Positions 12,701-22,239 of a stretch of DNA of 64,000 bases are shown piece by piece; position 1 is the stretch's first letter; the number at the start of each line of letters is the position of its first letter. The notes beneath the pieces are model-generated. The model ran no database searches. It saw only the letters and a program-made list of their open reading frames with translations, and was not told the origin of the DNA. The stretch is taken from the NCBI GenBank assembly GCA_033439795.1, contig JAUTDP010000012.1, positions 992,001 through 1,056,000 of the forward strand. Direction: 5' to 3'. This DNA comes from Sordaria brevicollis (taxonomy: Eukaryota; Ascomycota; Sordariomycetes; Sordariales; Sordariaceae). A program made the translations under genes and the position numbers.

Positions 12701-13355
12701 TTCTTTGCTAAGCTTCTACTTCGCATTAAACATGTCAATTCTAATAGACTTAACGACAAGCAACTAAGGGTTGACTCTGCTAAAGTCCAACCCTTCCAAG
12801 GAGCATCTTCCCATTCCAAAGAAGACAACCAAGCCAGCCTCTCTCAGTACCATGGCTGTTTCCCGGCGATAAAGTCGACGAAAGCATCATCGACCTCGCA
12901 CCTACCTGTCTATGTACAAATGTCATGGACGGCACTTGGAAGTTATACAGACATATGTGATATGCAGTCGCAGGTATCCCAGTTAAGCAAGCATCGTGCT
13001 ACTAACGCATGTATGTGGTTGCATGAAATACTAGATCACGCTACCTCCGCATGGGTTTTCCGGCTCCAACCCCCGAATTCATCACGACAGTGAAATGAGC
13101 TGGTCGTTATCATGAGAGACAAAGGAATTCCGCTTCGCAATAGCTACGGAAGGAGTGTAAGAAAAACCTGCGAGGGAGCATTCCTCTCGCGCAAGGGTAA
13201 AATTCCGTACCGAATCAACCGTTGATGTCTTCATTGAAAGAATATCCGATCTCCAAGTGACGACGAAGTCAAAATTCGACAAAATCTTCCGGTTATCCCC
13301 CCCAAACCATCGAGCATCCCTACCTCCCCCTCCAGAGATAGCCACCACCAACACC
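9779..13355. other. Long spacer upstream of vts1
   Basis: These 3.6 kb have no recognised gene. The right part should be the 3' UTR of the minus-strand gene at 13356-14030, and the left part the vts1 leader and promoter. Purine-rich strings occur near 10540-10610 and 11540-11580. Open frames exist on both strands but are short and carry no domain I recognise. Confidence 0.45.
9885..10059 (-). other. Probable 5'-UTR intron of vts1
   Basis: Read on the minus strand, a GTACGT donor at 10059-10054 is followed by a perfect GCTAAC branch site about 30 nt before a TTGTTTCAG acceptor at 9885. The segment is 175 nt and lies about 105 nt upstream of the vts1 ATG. This matches fungal leader introns. 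It is an inference from splice signals only. Confidence 0.5.
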
Positions 13356-14030
13356 TCAAACCCGACCCCCCAGCCCCCTTCCAAATGGAAGCCCAAAAGG
13401 CAAAAAATTCCTCATCAACATCGACACCTCCGACATAATCCTCCTCCCTTTCTTCATCGGACTCTGCTCCCTCTTTTCCCTCTTTTTACCACCGCCCTCT
13501 TCCCTCTCCACCTCCCCCTCCACCGCCTTTCTCGCCCTCTTACTAACCTCCCTCTTAAGCCCCATGCCGTTTCCGTTCAAACTATCCACCTCCCTCATAC
13601 ACTCCTCCAACTTCGGCAGCAATTCTTTGTCAAGTTGCTCCTTAGTAATGCCCTTAGAATCGGTAAGAGAGCGTTGAACGAACCACAGATCTGAATTGAT
13701 GCGTTGGGCGCGTTTGAGTAGGTAGACTGTTTGGTGCATTTCCGAGGTCTGTGAAGAAGATGAAGAGGGCAAAGTAGATTGGGAGTGGTAAATGGTGTGG
13801 AATTGGCGGGTGTGACGGGTTATGTACTCTTTTACGCGGGCGCGGAGGGGGGCGAGGTCTTGGTCTGGTATTATTGCACATGGGTCGGAGGGGGAGGAGG
13901 TGGTGGTGGTGGGTTGGGTATTATTTGAGGGTGTGGAGGGTTCTTGAGGTTTTGGAGTGCTGCTGGGCTGGTTAAGGTGGGTTTCGGAGAGAGAGATGGC
14001 TGAGTCTTGTGGGGTGTTTTGGTTCTTCAT
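13356..14030 (-). CDS. Unrecognised 224-residue protein (fungal hypothetical)
   Basis: One open exon runs from ATG at 14030 (context ACC-ATG-A) to a stop at 13356. I do not recognise a family. The first 70 residues are Ser/Thr/Pro/Gln-rich and probably disordered. Residues about 75-165 are predicted helical with heptad-like hydrophobics (for example TVYLLKRAQRINSDLWFVQ), and the C-terminus is strongly basic with a Glu/Lys-rich stretch (about 175-200). There is no signal peptide or membrane segment. It is divergently placed from the gene at 15186, with 1.15 kb between them. It could be a nuclear or chromatin-associated protein from its composition, but that is a guess. Confidence 0.6.
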   Translation of the reverse strand: MKNQNTPQDSAISLSETHLNQPSSTPKPQEPSTPSNNTQPTTTTSSPSDPCAIIPDQDLAPLRARVKEYITRHTRQFHTIYHSQSTLPSSSSSQTSEMHQTVYLLKRAQRINSDLWFVQRSLTDSKGITKEQLDKELLPKLEECMREVDSLNGNGMGLKREVSKRARKAVEGEVEREEGGGKKREKREQSPMKKGRRIMSEVSMLMRNFLPFGLPFGRGLGGRV

Positions 14031-15185
14031 GGTTTCTGGTGTTTGATGTGATGTTCCGAATCTGCGGTTGTTGTTAAGAGAATGATGCTTTGACTGTTAA
14101 GTGAGAGTGGGTTGACTGCCGGAGTCATTTAGTTGGGGTAGACAAATGAATGAGGAAAGTGAAAAATCAGAGGGAGCTGTTGCTAAAGAGTGTCTGAAGG
14201 TTGCTGCACGATAAAGTCGACAACGAGGAGGCAGGCAGATATCGTGAGATTTATACCTCAATTTCCCGTCGAACAGGATGGCGGCATTTCAAATCTGGGT
14301 GAACTGCTCGTTGACAACGAAGCCCATTGTATCGGGCAGCTCTTGTCGGTTCGTTACGGCAAGGGTGCCGCCCTTTGATTCGAACAGCACTACGCTGAAG
14401 GTAAACAATGGTCTTGTCTCCCGCGCCCTATTGTTTATTTGATCCCATGGTTCAGCACGGAACGCTCTCTGGGTTGTCTCAGTGTTCGAACCTGGACTGG
14501 AACGTGCCATTCGAAGGGCTTCAATCTGATCTGTCAAAACATGCCGCCCATTTGAGCAAACGCTGTGAGAATGGTGAGAAAGCATCTTCAAACAAAGGTG
14601 CAATAGTTGTTGACGCAGAGTCTCCGACAAAGCTCAGCCACTCATCCATCCGATTCGATGCCCACTCGTCATTGGAAATCCACTAAGTGTCCAGAGTCAT
14701 CAAATCCGATTTAAACGAGCTATCGTCTTCTGCAGCAGACACTCAGACCAGCTGTTCACTCTTCAAGACCAACACTCCCTTTGTTGCTGAATCATTCTGC
14801 TGCCCTATCCAGTGCAACACCCCGTATCACTTGTATATGCCAACGAGATTTCTGTTCACGCGAGTTGGCTTGTTCACCTCGACGGGCCTCAACAACTTCA
14901 TCGTCATTCACCCTTCTCTTCATGAATGGGTTGTTAGTAGCAGTCGTGATGGCCTCGAAAATGATATCTGCAGCCTCCAGAGGGTTTATAACCCCCCTGA
15001 GCACTCGCTCTTTCCCAATCCGGATTATCCCTCCTCGTCAATAACCAAGAGCATCAGTACGAAGACCCTGCAACAAGCGAGCAGGCCTTCGAGCATTAAG
15101 GCCCTAAGACAAGCTTAACGAGCCAATCCGAAACAAGAAAAAGTCACACGAGCGTGACCTCGTGTAAACAATCGATCTTTCCAAA
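14031..15185. other. Divergent spacer with coding-like but broken frames
   Basis: This is the shared upstream region of the minus gene at 13356-14030 and the plus gene at 15186. A plus frame from 14408 to 15118 is open except for one TAA at 14684-14686, and minus-strand frames over the same bases also look protein-like. It could be a decayed gene or chance; no family is recognised. Confidence 0.35.
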
Positions 15186-16352
15186 ATGGAAAACATCACC
15201 TCCCCCGACCTCTCCCCGCTTACCTCCCTCGCCAACACCCCTCGCCTCCTCAGCCCAGAACCGACAGCACGCGGTATCAACCGCGAGGAACATGAAACCC
15301 CTTCAGTAACCGCCTCCGACTCCAGGGAGGAGCCAATCTCCATCACCCTCCAACGTCCCCATCTCCACCCCGAAGTCCTCAACCTTTCCTACCTTCGTCG
15401 CCGCCGTCTCCGGTATAACCTCCCGCGTGACATCGTCAGAATCGCCAAACTTTGCCGCGAACTCCAGCAACGAGCAAACCACATACCACTTCCTACCATC
15501 CCCACCGTTCCCTCTGGTACGCATTTACGCTCTGCTGGCCCTGTTAGCGCGTATGAGCAGGCAGTTGCCGCTGCTGCGGCGGCAACTGAAGATGTGGAAA
15601 GGATTGGTGATATCAAGTTCCAGCTTGAACTCCATGCTCATGAACTGGAAGTCATGAGAAGCGCCGTGTTTGAGCGGTTCGAGGATTTGCTTGATCCCGA
15701 GAGGGGAAAGGTCCTGAGGATGCAAGCCAATTGCTGCTTCAGAGACTTGAAGGAGTTGGAGGTGGAAGTGAACCATAGGATATGGAGTGCGAGGTTGAGG
15801 CAGCCTTTGCAACCGCTGGGTGCTAAGCACCATGTAAGTTTGGAGGCTGGCAGGAAGAGGAGGAAGACGGGTGAGAGGAGGGAAGAGCAGCCGAGTGCTC
15901 AGGATCTGGGTGTCCAAGACGTTCCTGGTATGCCCTTGGGTCCTGCCATGGATATGAATATGAACATGGGCGACCAGTTCCAGGATTTCGATTGGCCTGA
16001 ATTCACAGACGATGAGCTATTGGCTGAGTTCAGAGGGATGGAGGAGGTACTGCTTCCGGAGCCAGTAAACTGGGAAGAGATTCTGCGAGCAGAAGCCAGA
16101 CAGGGAGAGCCACAACTCAACACTGTTGTGAAGACAGAGCCAGAAGATGACAACATGCGGCTGGACGACTCGGACGAGACAGAAACCGTTAGGGGCGACA
16201 ACACCAAGGAGGATGTCGACCTGAGCGAGCCCGCGGAGAGTATCTGGAGCGAGGAGTCGGGAGGAGTTGATTCAAGGGCAATGCAGCCTGGATGTCACCC
16301 ATGCGATCCTTCGGGTTCAAGCTGGCATCCCACGTGGGGACGGAGGCAGTAG
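15186..16352 (+). CDS. Unrecognised 388-residue protein with helical core and acidic tail
   Basis: One open exon runs from ATG at 15186 to TAG at 16350-16352. No known family is recognised. The N-terminus (1-60) is Ser/Thr/Pro-rich. Residues about 70-210 look mostly helical: an Arg-rich start (YLRRRRLRYNLPRDIVRIAK), an alanine run and then a probable coiled coil. A basic cluster GRKRRKTGERR (about residue 220-230) resembles a nuclear localisation signal. The C-terminal 150 residues are acidic and Met-rich, with a sumoylation-like VKTEPED motif. Composition suggests a nuclear protein. A GTAAGT at 15834 lies in frame, but no good branch site and acceptor follow, so I keep a single exon. Confidence 0.6.
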   Translation: MENITSPDLSPLTSLANTPRLLSPEPTARGINREEHETPSVTASDSREEPISITLQRPHLHPEVLNLSYLRRRRLRYNLPRDIVRIAKLCRELQQRANHIPLPTIPTVPSGTHLRSAGPVSAYEQAVAAAAAATEDVERIGDIKFQLELHAHELEVMRSAVFERFEDLLDPERGKVLRMQANCCFRDLKELEVEVNHRIWSARLRQPLQPLGAKHHVSLEAGRKRRKTGERREEQPSAQDLGVQDVPGMPLGPAMDMNMNMGDQFQDFDWPEFTDDELLAEFRGMEEVLLPEPVNWEEILRAEARQGEPQLNTVVKTEPEDDNMRLDDSDETETVRGDNTKEDVDLSEPAESIWSEESGGVDSRAMQPGCHPCDPSGSSWHPTWGRRQ

Positions 16353-17131
16353 GCAACGCTGTCACGAATAGAGGGAATTTGGTTAGAGAGGCCTGGAATA
16401 GAGGGTATGCAGGCATCTAGAATTCGCCGGATAGAAGGGATATTGAGAGAAGGGGTCTGATAGATACTAAACTACATACAAAGAAATAGAGGAGAACTTA
16501 CTAGAAATAAAGTCTGCAAAAGCCTCCAGCTGACAAGGGACATTCACAAGCATAAGTCGTAGATGCTCGTCATCCTCGGGATGAACATCATGGTTTGCCA
16601 GTCATCTGGTGCCGTTCAGTCGTCCGAACCCCGCCAGTACAGGTTCTCGTTCGCATCCGAGCTCTTCCATCTAGATGGTTTGCCATCTGAGTCGTTTTAA
16701 GTCGGGATGGATGGTCCAGTCGCCAAAGCACTGTGAATGTCTTTCCGACAGCGTCCAGTGAAGAGGCCAAACCGATTCGATTTTAGTCAACTGTCACCCT
16801 CGAAAAAACCTTCAGAAATAATCGCACCCAGTACTCGAAAAACAAGCCTTAAAGCCAGGCTCGTCCAAAAAGCCTTGCAAAGCACTTCAACACATGTCCA
16901 GGTCTCGGGAAACGCAATCCAACAGAATCTGGAGCGAAACGTCAACATCTTTCTCGAACCTCTCGGGTTGTTGATATCGATCTGAGTTGTTGCTCACTCA
17001 CCTTTCAATTCGACCGCCCACCCAAGATTCTCCAGGAAAACCCAACCAGGCAGGTACAGAACCACCACCAAAAGACGAACCAAGACAGTCTGGTGACATG
17101 CTACTGACATCAATCCAGATACATTGACAAC
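16353..17131. other. Spacer between two plus-strand orphan genes
   Basis: These 780 bases should hold the 3' UTR of the 15186 gene and the promoter of the 17132 gene. I see no other feature. Confidence 0.45.
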
Positions 17132-18016
17132 ATGTCCCGTCCACGACCACCTCCTCTCCAACTCATTCACGACCTCCCTCCCACACCACCCTCTAGTCCC
17201 GACAAGCCGCAACTTTCTACTCCTCCTGCCCAGAAGACTTCCTGGACACCAACAAAGAGCGTCCGATTCGCTCCACCGACCCCTCTGCCTCAAGCCCACC
17301 ACAAAACCAAGACATCCCAAAGCCAGACAGCCTCGATCTTCCACACCTACTACCACCGCAACCCCAAGCCCGAACGCAAGCCTAAGCGAATTTCCACAAA
17401 GGCCTGTAACGCCTCCGTCAACCGGCTCACAGACAAATACTACACACTCTATCAATCACTTTACGACCTCGAGCTTTTCAGCCACCCGATGGACGACATA
17501 GACCCTACCCAGCCGGTTACAAAGACCAACACCAGCGGTCTCACCGCGCCACCTCCATCTCCCGTCTCCATCTCCACCGTCAAAGATCAGAACCGCCAAA
17601 CACAAACGCAGCCACCCCGACCACGGGACGTGGACAAGAAGATCATGCAAGCCATGAGAGAGCATGCGCACTTCTCCATCTACAAACCCCTGACGGACGT
17701 CGCGCCGCTGCTTACACTCCCTTTCTTCCCCAGCCAGGAGAAAGAGAACGAAGTGAGGAGGGTGATCAAGAGAGCGAAGAGGGAGATGAAGGTTTTGGAG
17801 GAGTGGGTAAAATCTGAGCAGATTTCAAAGCCGAGGGTATTGCGCAACTGGACTTTGGAATTGCGTCCGAAGAAGAAGTTGGGGATGGAGATAATCCAGG
17901 ATGGTGTGGTGAGGATGAGTCTTGAGGAGACGCCTGGGAGTTCGTATCTCAGTTTTCCTGGCTTCGAGGCTGATGGGTTACTGAGTGCTAAAGGATCTGT
18001 TGGGAAGGTCAATTGA
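17132..18016 (+). CDS. Unrecognised 294-residue protein with PP1-docking-like motif
   Basis: One open exon runs from ATG at 17132 (context ACAACATGTCC) to a TGA at 18014-18016. No family is recognised. The first 60 residues are Pro/Ser/Thr-rich and carry several minimal CDK-type S/T-P sites (T18, S22, T30, T39, T50). Embedded among them is KSVRF at residues 42-46, which fits the RVxF docking motif of protein phosphatase 1. Residues about 85-125 (KACNASVNRLTDKYYTLYQS and following) and 170-250 look helical. The segment LRNWTLELRPKKKLGMEIIQ resembles a short beta-rich tail. There is no signal peptide or membrane segment. Function is unknown; a phospho-regulated nuclear or cytoskeletal role is only a suggestion. 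Confidence 0.6.
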   Translation: MSRPRPPPLQLIHDLPPTPPSSPDKPQLSTPPAQKTSWTPTKSVRFAPPTPLPQAHHKTKTSQSQTASIFHTYYHRNPKPERKPKRISTKACNASVNRLTDKYYTLYQSLYDLELFSHPMDDIDPTQPVTKTNTSGLTAPPPSPVSISTVKDQNRQTQTQPPRPRDVDKKIMQAMREHAHFSIYKPLTDVAPLLTLPFFPSQEKENEVRRVIKRAKREMKVLEEWVKSEQISKPRVLRNWTLELRPKKKLGMEIIQDGVVRMSLEETPGSSYLSFPGFEADGLLSAKGSVGKVN

Positions 18017-20051
18017 GATATCTTCTAACGAGGAGCGCGACGAATCTATGGAAGAGAAAACCGCGATCATCAGGGCAAAGAAGTGGTAGGGGAGATCGTA
18101 TAGGGCTGTGGATAGCCGTCTGGCTCCTGGGTGGTTCATCGTGTGGGCGTGGTTGGACCCATCATCTTGAACTTGAAGTGCGCGTTGGTCAACGGAAACT
18201 GAATGGTTTCGACCTTGATGGCAAAGAAAATTTGCTCAGTCGAGCCGGCTTGAGAAAAGAACTGAAACTGGGAATCTGAGTGGGATGCAACTTCCACACC
18301 TGAGGTCTCAGGATGCTCTTTCCCCATCGGGACCTGCTCGAACCTCATGGCCCAGGCGGCAGGTGCATGCAAGATTAACGCTTGCAGGAAGGGACGAACG
18401 ATGAAGATGCGCAACTCGAGCATCAACGTTCGCAAAGTCTACTTACACACATTATATCGCAATAAGGATAGCTTTTGTTAGCCGTTAGCTACATGAAACG
18501 TGAGCTTTATCAACGATTACTTTGACAAACAGCCATCGGTTCAGTGTTGTGGGGCCGTGCCCCTTTTCTTTGTTTACTTTCGTGTAACTTCGTGATGGGT
18601 TAGGGTTGTTAGCATCGTCACCAGCCTCACTCTCGTTCTTGGAGCGAGCTGCCACGCTCCTTGTGCATCTTGAATATAAAACAATAGCAAGAAGTAGCCC
18701 AATGGAACATGATATTTCCATTTTGTATGAGTTGGGCCCCAAGGAAGATTCGAGATGAGCTCTTATACGGCAGTGTCCGCCAGGCCACAAACCCAAACAC
18801 CACCTGGATCATATGGTGCTCTGTCCTAGCTGCTATAGGAGGTACAGGCGGTCCATCCAGAGTCCTCCCCGTCTAGAAGAAAGACGTTGGTCCCCCCCAC
18901 CGTCTGCTTGGATGACACAGAGCCGTGCAAAAGGGCAGGATATCGTTGCTTGTGGCAGCCGCCTGAATACGGGGAGGACGTGGATTGTTCGAGATCGAAG
19001 TGATGCTTGTCCAGAAATGACGGTTACCCGTTCTTCGAGAACAGGTTCTGCGTAACATCAGCAGAATCGTTGACACTACACATTTGAAGTTGTGCTGACA
19101 GAAAACAACAGGCCTTCGAAAGTTGGGCTTTGTTGATCGACATTTGTATTGTACTTGAAGAGATGGAGATAGTACGAAAGCCTCCTTTTATCAACCACAT
19201 CCATGCATTTTCCACACGCTGCGATTGGCATATCACAAACATCCTGTCACCATCGGCTCGAGAGAAACGAGCGTTTTGAAGTTTCTTGTATTTTGCTGTT
19301 TCTTTCTAGAGTAAGGAACTGGTAGCGCGGAGGGGATTTACTGATGCTGGGGAAGTGAAGCTGCGCACCGAGTCCACGGGAACCAGAAATCCAAGGAAAG
19401 GGGAAACGATGGAATGTCGCCGTACTTTCATGCACGAAGGTCCCTAGAGCAAAAGAGAAACCAAAGTGTTTGGTAATAGTATGGCAGTGGTTGTTTCTTC
19501 TTGGCACGATAAAATCCTTCAACAGAGAGGCGTAGGTATTGAGCCCAATGTTGTACACACTAATGCCGTTCAAGTAGTCCCCCGGGGTAAATGGTCCAAA
19601 GCAACGAGGGGAAAGGGTCCAGTTTCCAAGGTTACCTCGGGAATGGGAGATCCAGGGGAATGGAGAAAGATGCTGTCAAAATGTATGCAATTCGGTTTGG
19701 AGGTGCTTGCTCGGAGCATGGTGTTGTCGAATGGTGCTGAATGACAGGCTGGGTCCATCATCGGGTGTATACCAGTCGGTCGTTCCAAAGGTCGCCGCGG
19801 TGCGACTCGGTTTGTCGTGTACGCGCTTCAGTCGGGAGAGTCGGGTCGGGGGAAGAAAAAGATCCTGCTTCGCTGTGTTGATTCGAAGAACCTAGAGAGT
19901 AACTCGTATAACGCCTAAACATCACACAGTTTCACCGTATACGCCTTCGAACTTGGTCATCATGGTTTTGTCTGTCCCGAATGAATATTTCGTCATTCAG
20001 AATGGTATTTCATTGACGCCCCGCAACAGATTAATGTTGGGTGGAGGAAAT
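18017..20051. other. Spacer between the 17132 gene and rpl29 (convergent)
   Basis: No gene is assigned. Minus-strand frames between about 19247 and 19900 have coding-like codon choice (many C-ending Tyr/Asn/Asp codons). They change frame near the CCCCGGGGG run at 19581-19589 and contain stops. They may be a decayed gene or chance. Confidence 0.35.
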
Positions 20052-20509
20052 CTAAGCAGTCTCGCGCTTGCCCTCCTTGAACTCCTTCTGTAGAATGTGT
20101 TAGCGGATCTCGCTCTTTCGTAGCTTCTCTTGTCGCAAATCGCGGGAGATCGAGTGAGGCGTACCAGAGCCTTGGCGGTGCCGTGGAGAGCATGACGATG
20201 GTTGCGGCGGAACTTGGGGTCAGTGCCCTTGAGGGAAGGGTATCTGGAAGTCTTGGGCTTCTTGATACTGTTTGTCGCCAAAAAGAAATTCGTCAGCACT
20301 TGTGGCTCTCATTCGGGTATCCCCATCATTTCCTCGTCCTTCTCGGTTTTCAACTGGTGATGTTGTTGGGATGGTCGTACCCGTTGCGGTGAGCCTTCCG
20401 CGACTGGTTGTGCTGAGACGAGTTCTTGGACTCTGTTTTGAAAATGATCAGTATTCCATTATTTCGAAATGGCGATATTCCGACAGCGATAGGGCAACAT
20501 ACTGGCCAT
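20052..20509 (-). CDS. rpl29: 60S ribosomal protein eL29
   Basis: Four coding exons: 20503-20509 (only ATG GCC A), 20381-20432, 20165-20267 and 20052-20087. They total 198 nt, giving 65 residues. The spliced product begins MAKSKNSSQHNQSRKAHRNG and ends KEFKEGKRETA, which is the eL29 family over its full length. Donors are GTATGT, GTACGA and GTACGC, and acceptors are AACAG, AACAG and TACAG. Known role: a small, very basic protein of the large ribosomal subunit that helps join subunits. The carrier gene at 21044-22239 lies 535 bp upstream on the same strand. A CCCTAA box occurs about 115 bp upstream of the ATG. Confidence 0.97.
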
Positions 20510-21043
20510 TGCGACTGATTTCCGGCGTCAACTAGACAGACGATGTTCGGAAGCTGCTGGGGTTGCAAGGTCAGACAAGCGAGTTTATTTCCTGCGCCAA
20601 ATGTGGGAGAAATTTCCACTGCCCTAATTTGGTGGGAGTGGCTGGTGCGTGGCTGGATTAAGGTTACGCCACATCTTGCTCGCTGCGACCGTAACCGCGG
20701 TGACTTTGACTTTTGAGTTAAGTGGGGCCGTCCAATGATGTTCTTGGCGCAACACCTCGGCTCTCAGCTTCACAACCGTTGATCAGAACAACATTCGCAA
20801 TCCCATCTCGGCAATGCACAAGCTGAACTCATAAAGGTCTTGTATCCAAGGGGCATCTATCCACTCTATATAAACCAGATCCGGCTGAAAGATGAAACCC
20901 AAGTACCAGCAGATCACCGAAAAGTGTGAGAATGACTCTCCAAACATGACCGCCATCAAATGCAGCAGAAATACAGTACAGGGCAGAACGTGAAAGTCAT
21001 GAAACGTGCTTTTATCGTTGTTCACAGAAAGGGAGGCGGTCGT
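20510..21043. other. rpl29 promoter and carrier-gene 3' UTR
   Basis: This 534-base spacer lies between two minus-strand genes. It should carry the rpl29 promoter near 20510-20750 and the 3' end of the upstream carrier transcript. No other feature is seen. Confidence 0.5.
20622..20627. promoter_or_regulatory. CCCTAA (telobox-like) element upstream of rpl29
   Basis: A single CCCTAA lies about 113 bp upstream of the rpl29 ATG. Telomere-repeat-like boxes are known in promoters of ribosomal-protein genes in several fungi. One copy of a six-base word is weak evidence. Confidence 0.2.
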
Positions 21044-22239
21044 TTATTTGGCGACAACGGGGGAGGCAACCTTGGCCGCGGCAGCCAAAGCAGCGGCCTT
21101 GCCGACCCGTTGCGACCTGAGCTTCTGGAGAAAGCGCATAAAGAGGATGAACATAAGTTCGACACTATTATGCTAAATGTCAGTATTCGTCTTGGAAAGT
21201 ATGGTGGTGGATGGTTTGCGCAACATACCGCTCCTTGGTCATCATCAAGATGCCTTGCACCAGGAAGCCCTTGAGAAGCTGGGGACCGATACCCTTGAAC
21301 AAGCTCAAAGCACCCTCGTTCTTGACAATGAACTCCATAACCTCAACGAAGCTCTTGAAAGGCTTGCCATTGCGAACCGCGGGAGGCTTGGATTGTAGGC
21401 CAACCTTGGCGACAATGAGGGGCTGGGTGACGATGGTGGCAATCGACTTGGACAAAGCGCCAAGAACTAAGGAAGCTTGTTAGCGAAGAATACCCCAGAA
21501 GTTCCAGACCTCAAACTTACGGAAAGCCTCCCAGGGCTTAAGGGTGTTCTTCCCAGGGAAGATGATATCCTTCAACCTCTCGTACGCGCCATATGTGATG
21601 GCAGGGTTGACAACCAGCACCAAACTGGCCTTCATGCCTCTCCAAAGTCCAGTAATGCCATCCTCGCCCTCGACAACCTCCCGGGCAGTCTCGAACATGC
21701 CCTTCCTGTCCTCCTTGCTCTGCGTCTGCTGGCGGGTAGTGACGACCGCGATCGGAATGGTGAAAAGCTGGCCGAGCGCACCGGCAACGGCGCCAAGGGA
21801 CAACTCAGCAGCAGTTGAAGGGTGGGCGTTCGAGTTCTGGTACTTGAGATAAAGCGTGCGGACGACCGAGTACCAGTAGAAGTAGGCGAAGTTGCTGGAA
21901 GTAACACCCAATAGCGCACCGCTCATGCCGGCGTAGAGACCGGCGACACCCTCGGCATCCTTAATCTTGCTGATGGCGTCCCATGTGCCCTTGTAGTGAA
22001 CCTCCTTGCTGGGCGTTTCCTCTTGCTTTTCGACATCGGCGCTCTTCTTGACTTGGACTTGGAGTTTTGTCTTGACACTGTGGTTGCCGTGATGTCAGTA
22101 TGTGCTGTTTGAGAGAGCGCAAAGGGTGTACATACAGATCAAGTGGGTATACAAGCACGTTGGCGAAACAAGCACCAGCAGCACCGGCCGTAGCCTTTCC
22201 CCAGGGACCCAATTGGGCAGGCTTCGAAGGACCAGCCAT
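21044..22239 (-). CDS. ant1: Peroxisomal adenine-nucleotide carrier (PMP47/Ant1-type mitochondrial-carrier family)
   Basis: Four exons: 22136-22239, 21521-22077, 21229-21466 and 21044-21164, giving 339 residues. The three carrier-family repeats are seen with motifs PLDLVKTKLQ (P32), PIAVVTTRQQ (P143) and PLIVAKVGLQ (P236), so six transmembrane helices are expected. The third motif and the PWEAFLLGALSK context match PMP47/Ant1 of peroxisomes rather than mitochondrial AAC. Known role: ATP import into peroxisomes in exchange for AMP/ADP, supplying fatty-acid activation for beta-oxidation. The last intron (21165-21228) has an ACTGAC branch and two nearby AG dinucleotides; only the second keeps the frame. 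The tail is Ala/Lys-rich (VGKAAALAAAAKVASPVVAK) without an SKL signal, as expected for a membrane protein. Confidence 0.92.

Noticed and set aside
15834..15902. Possible 69-nt intron in the 388-residue orphan gene (GTAAGT ... CTCAG)
   Set aside because: No CTAAC/CTGAC-type branch site precedes the acceptor, and the segment encodes a plausible nuclear localisation signal; the frame is open throughout.
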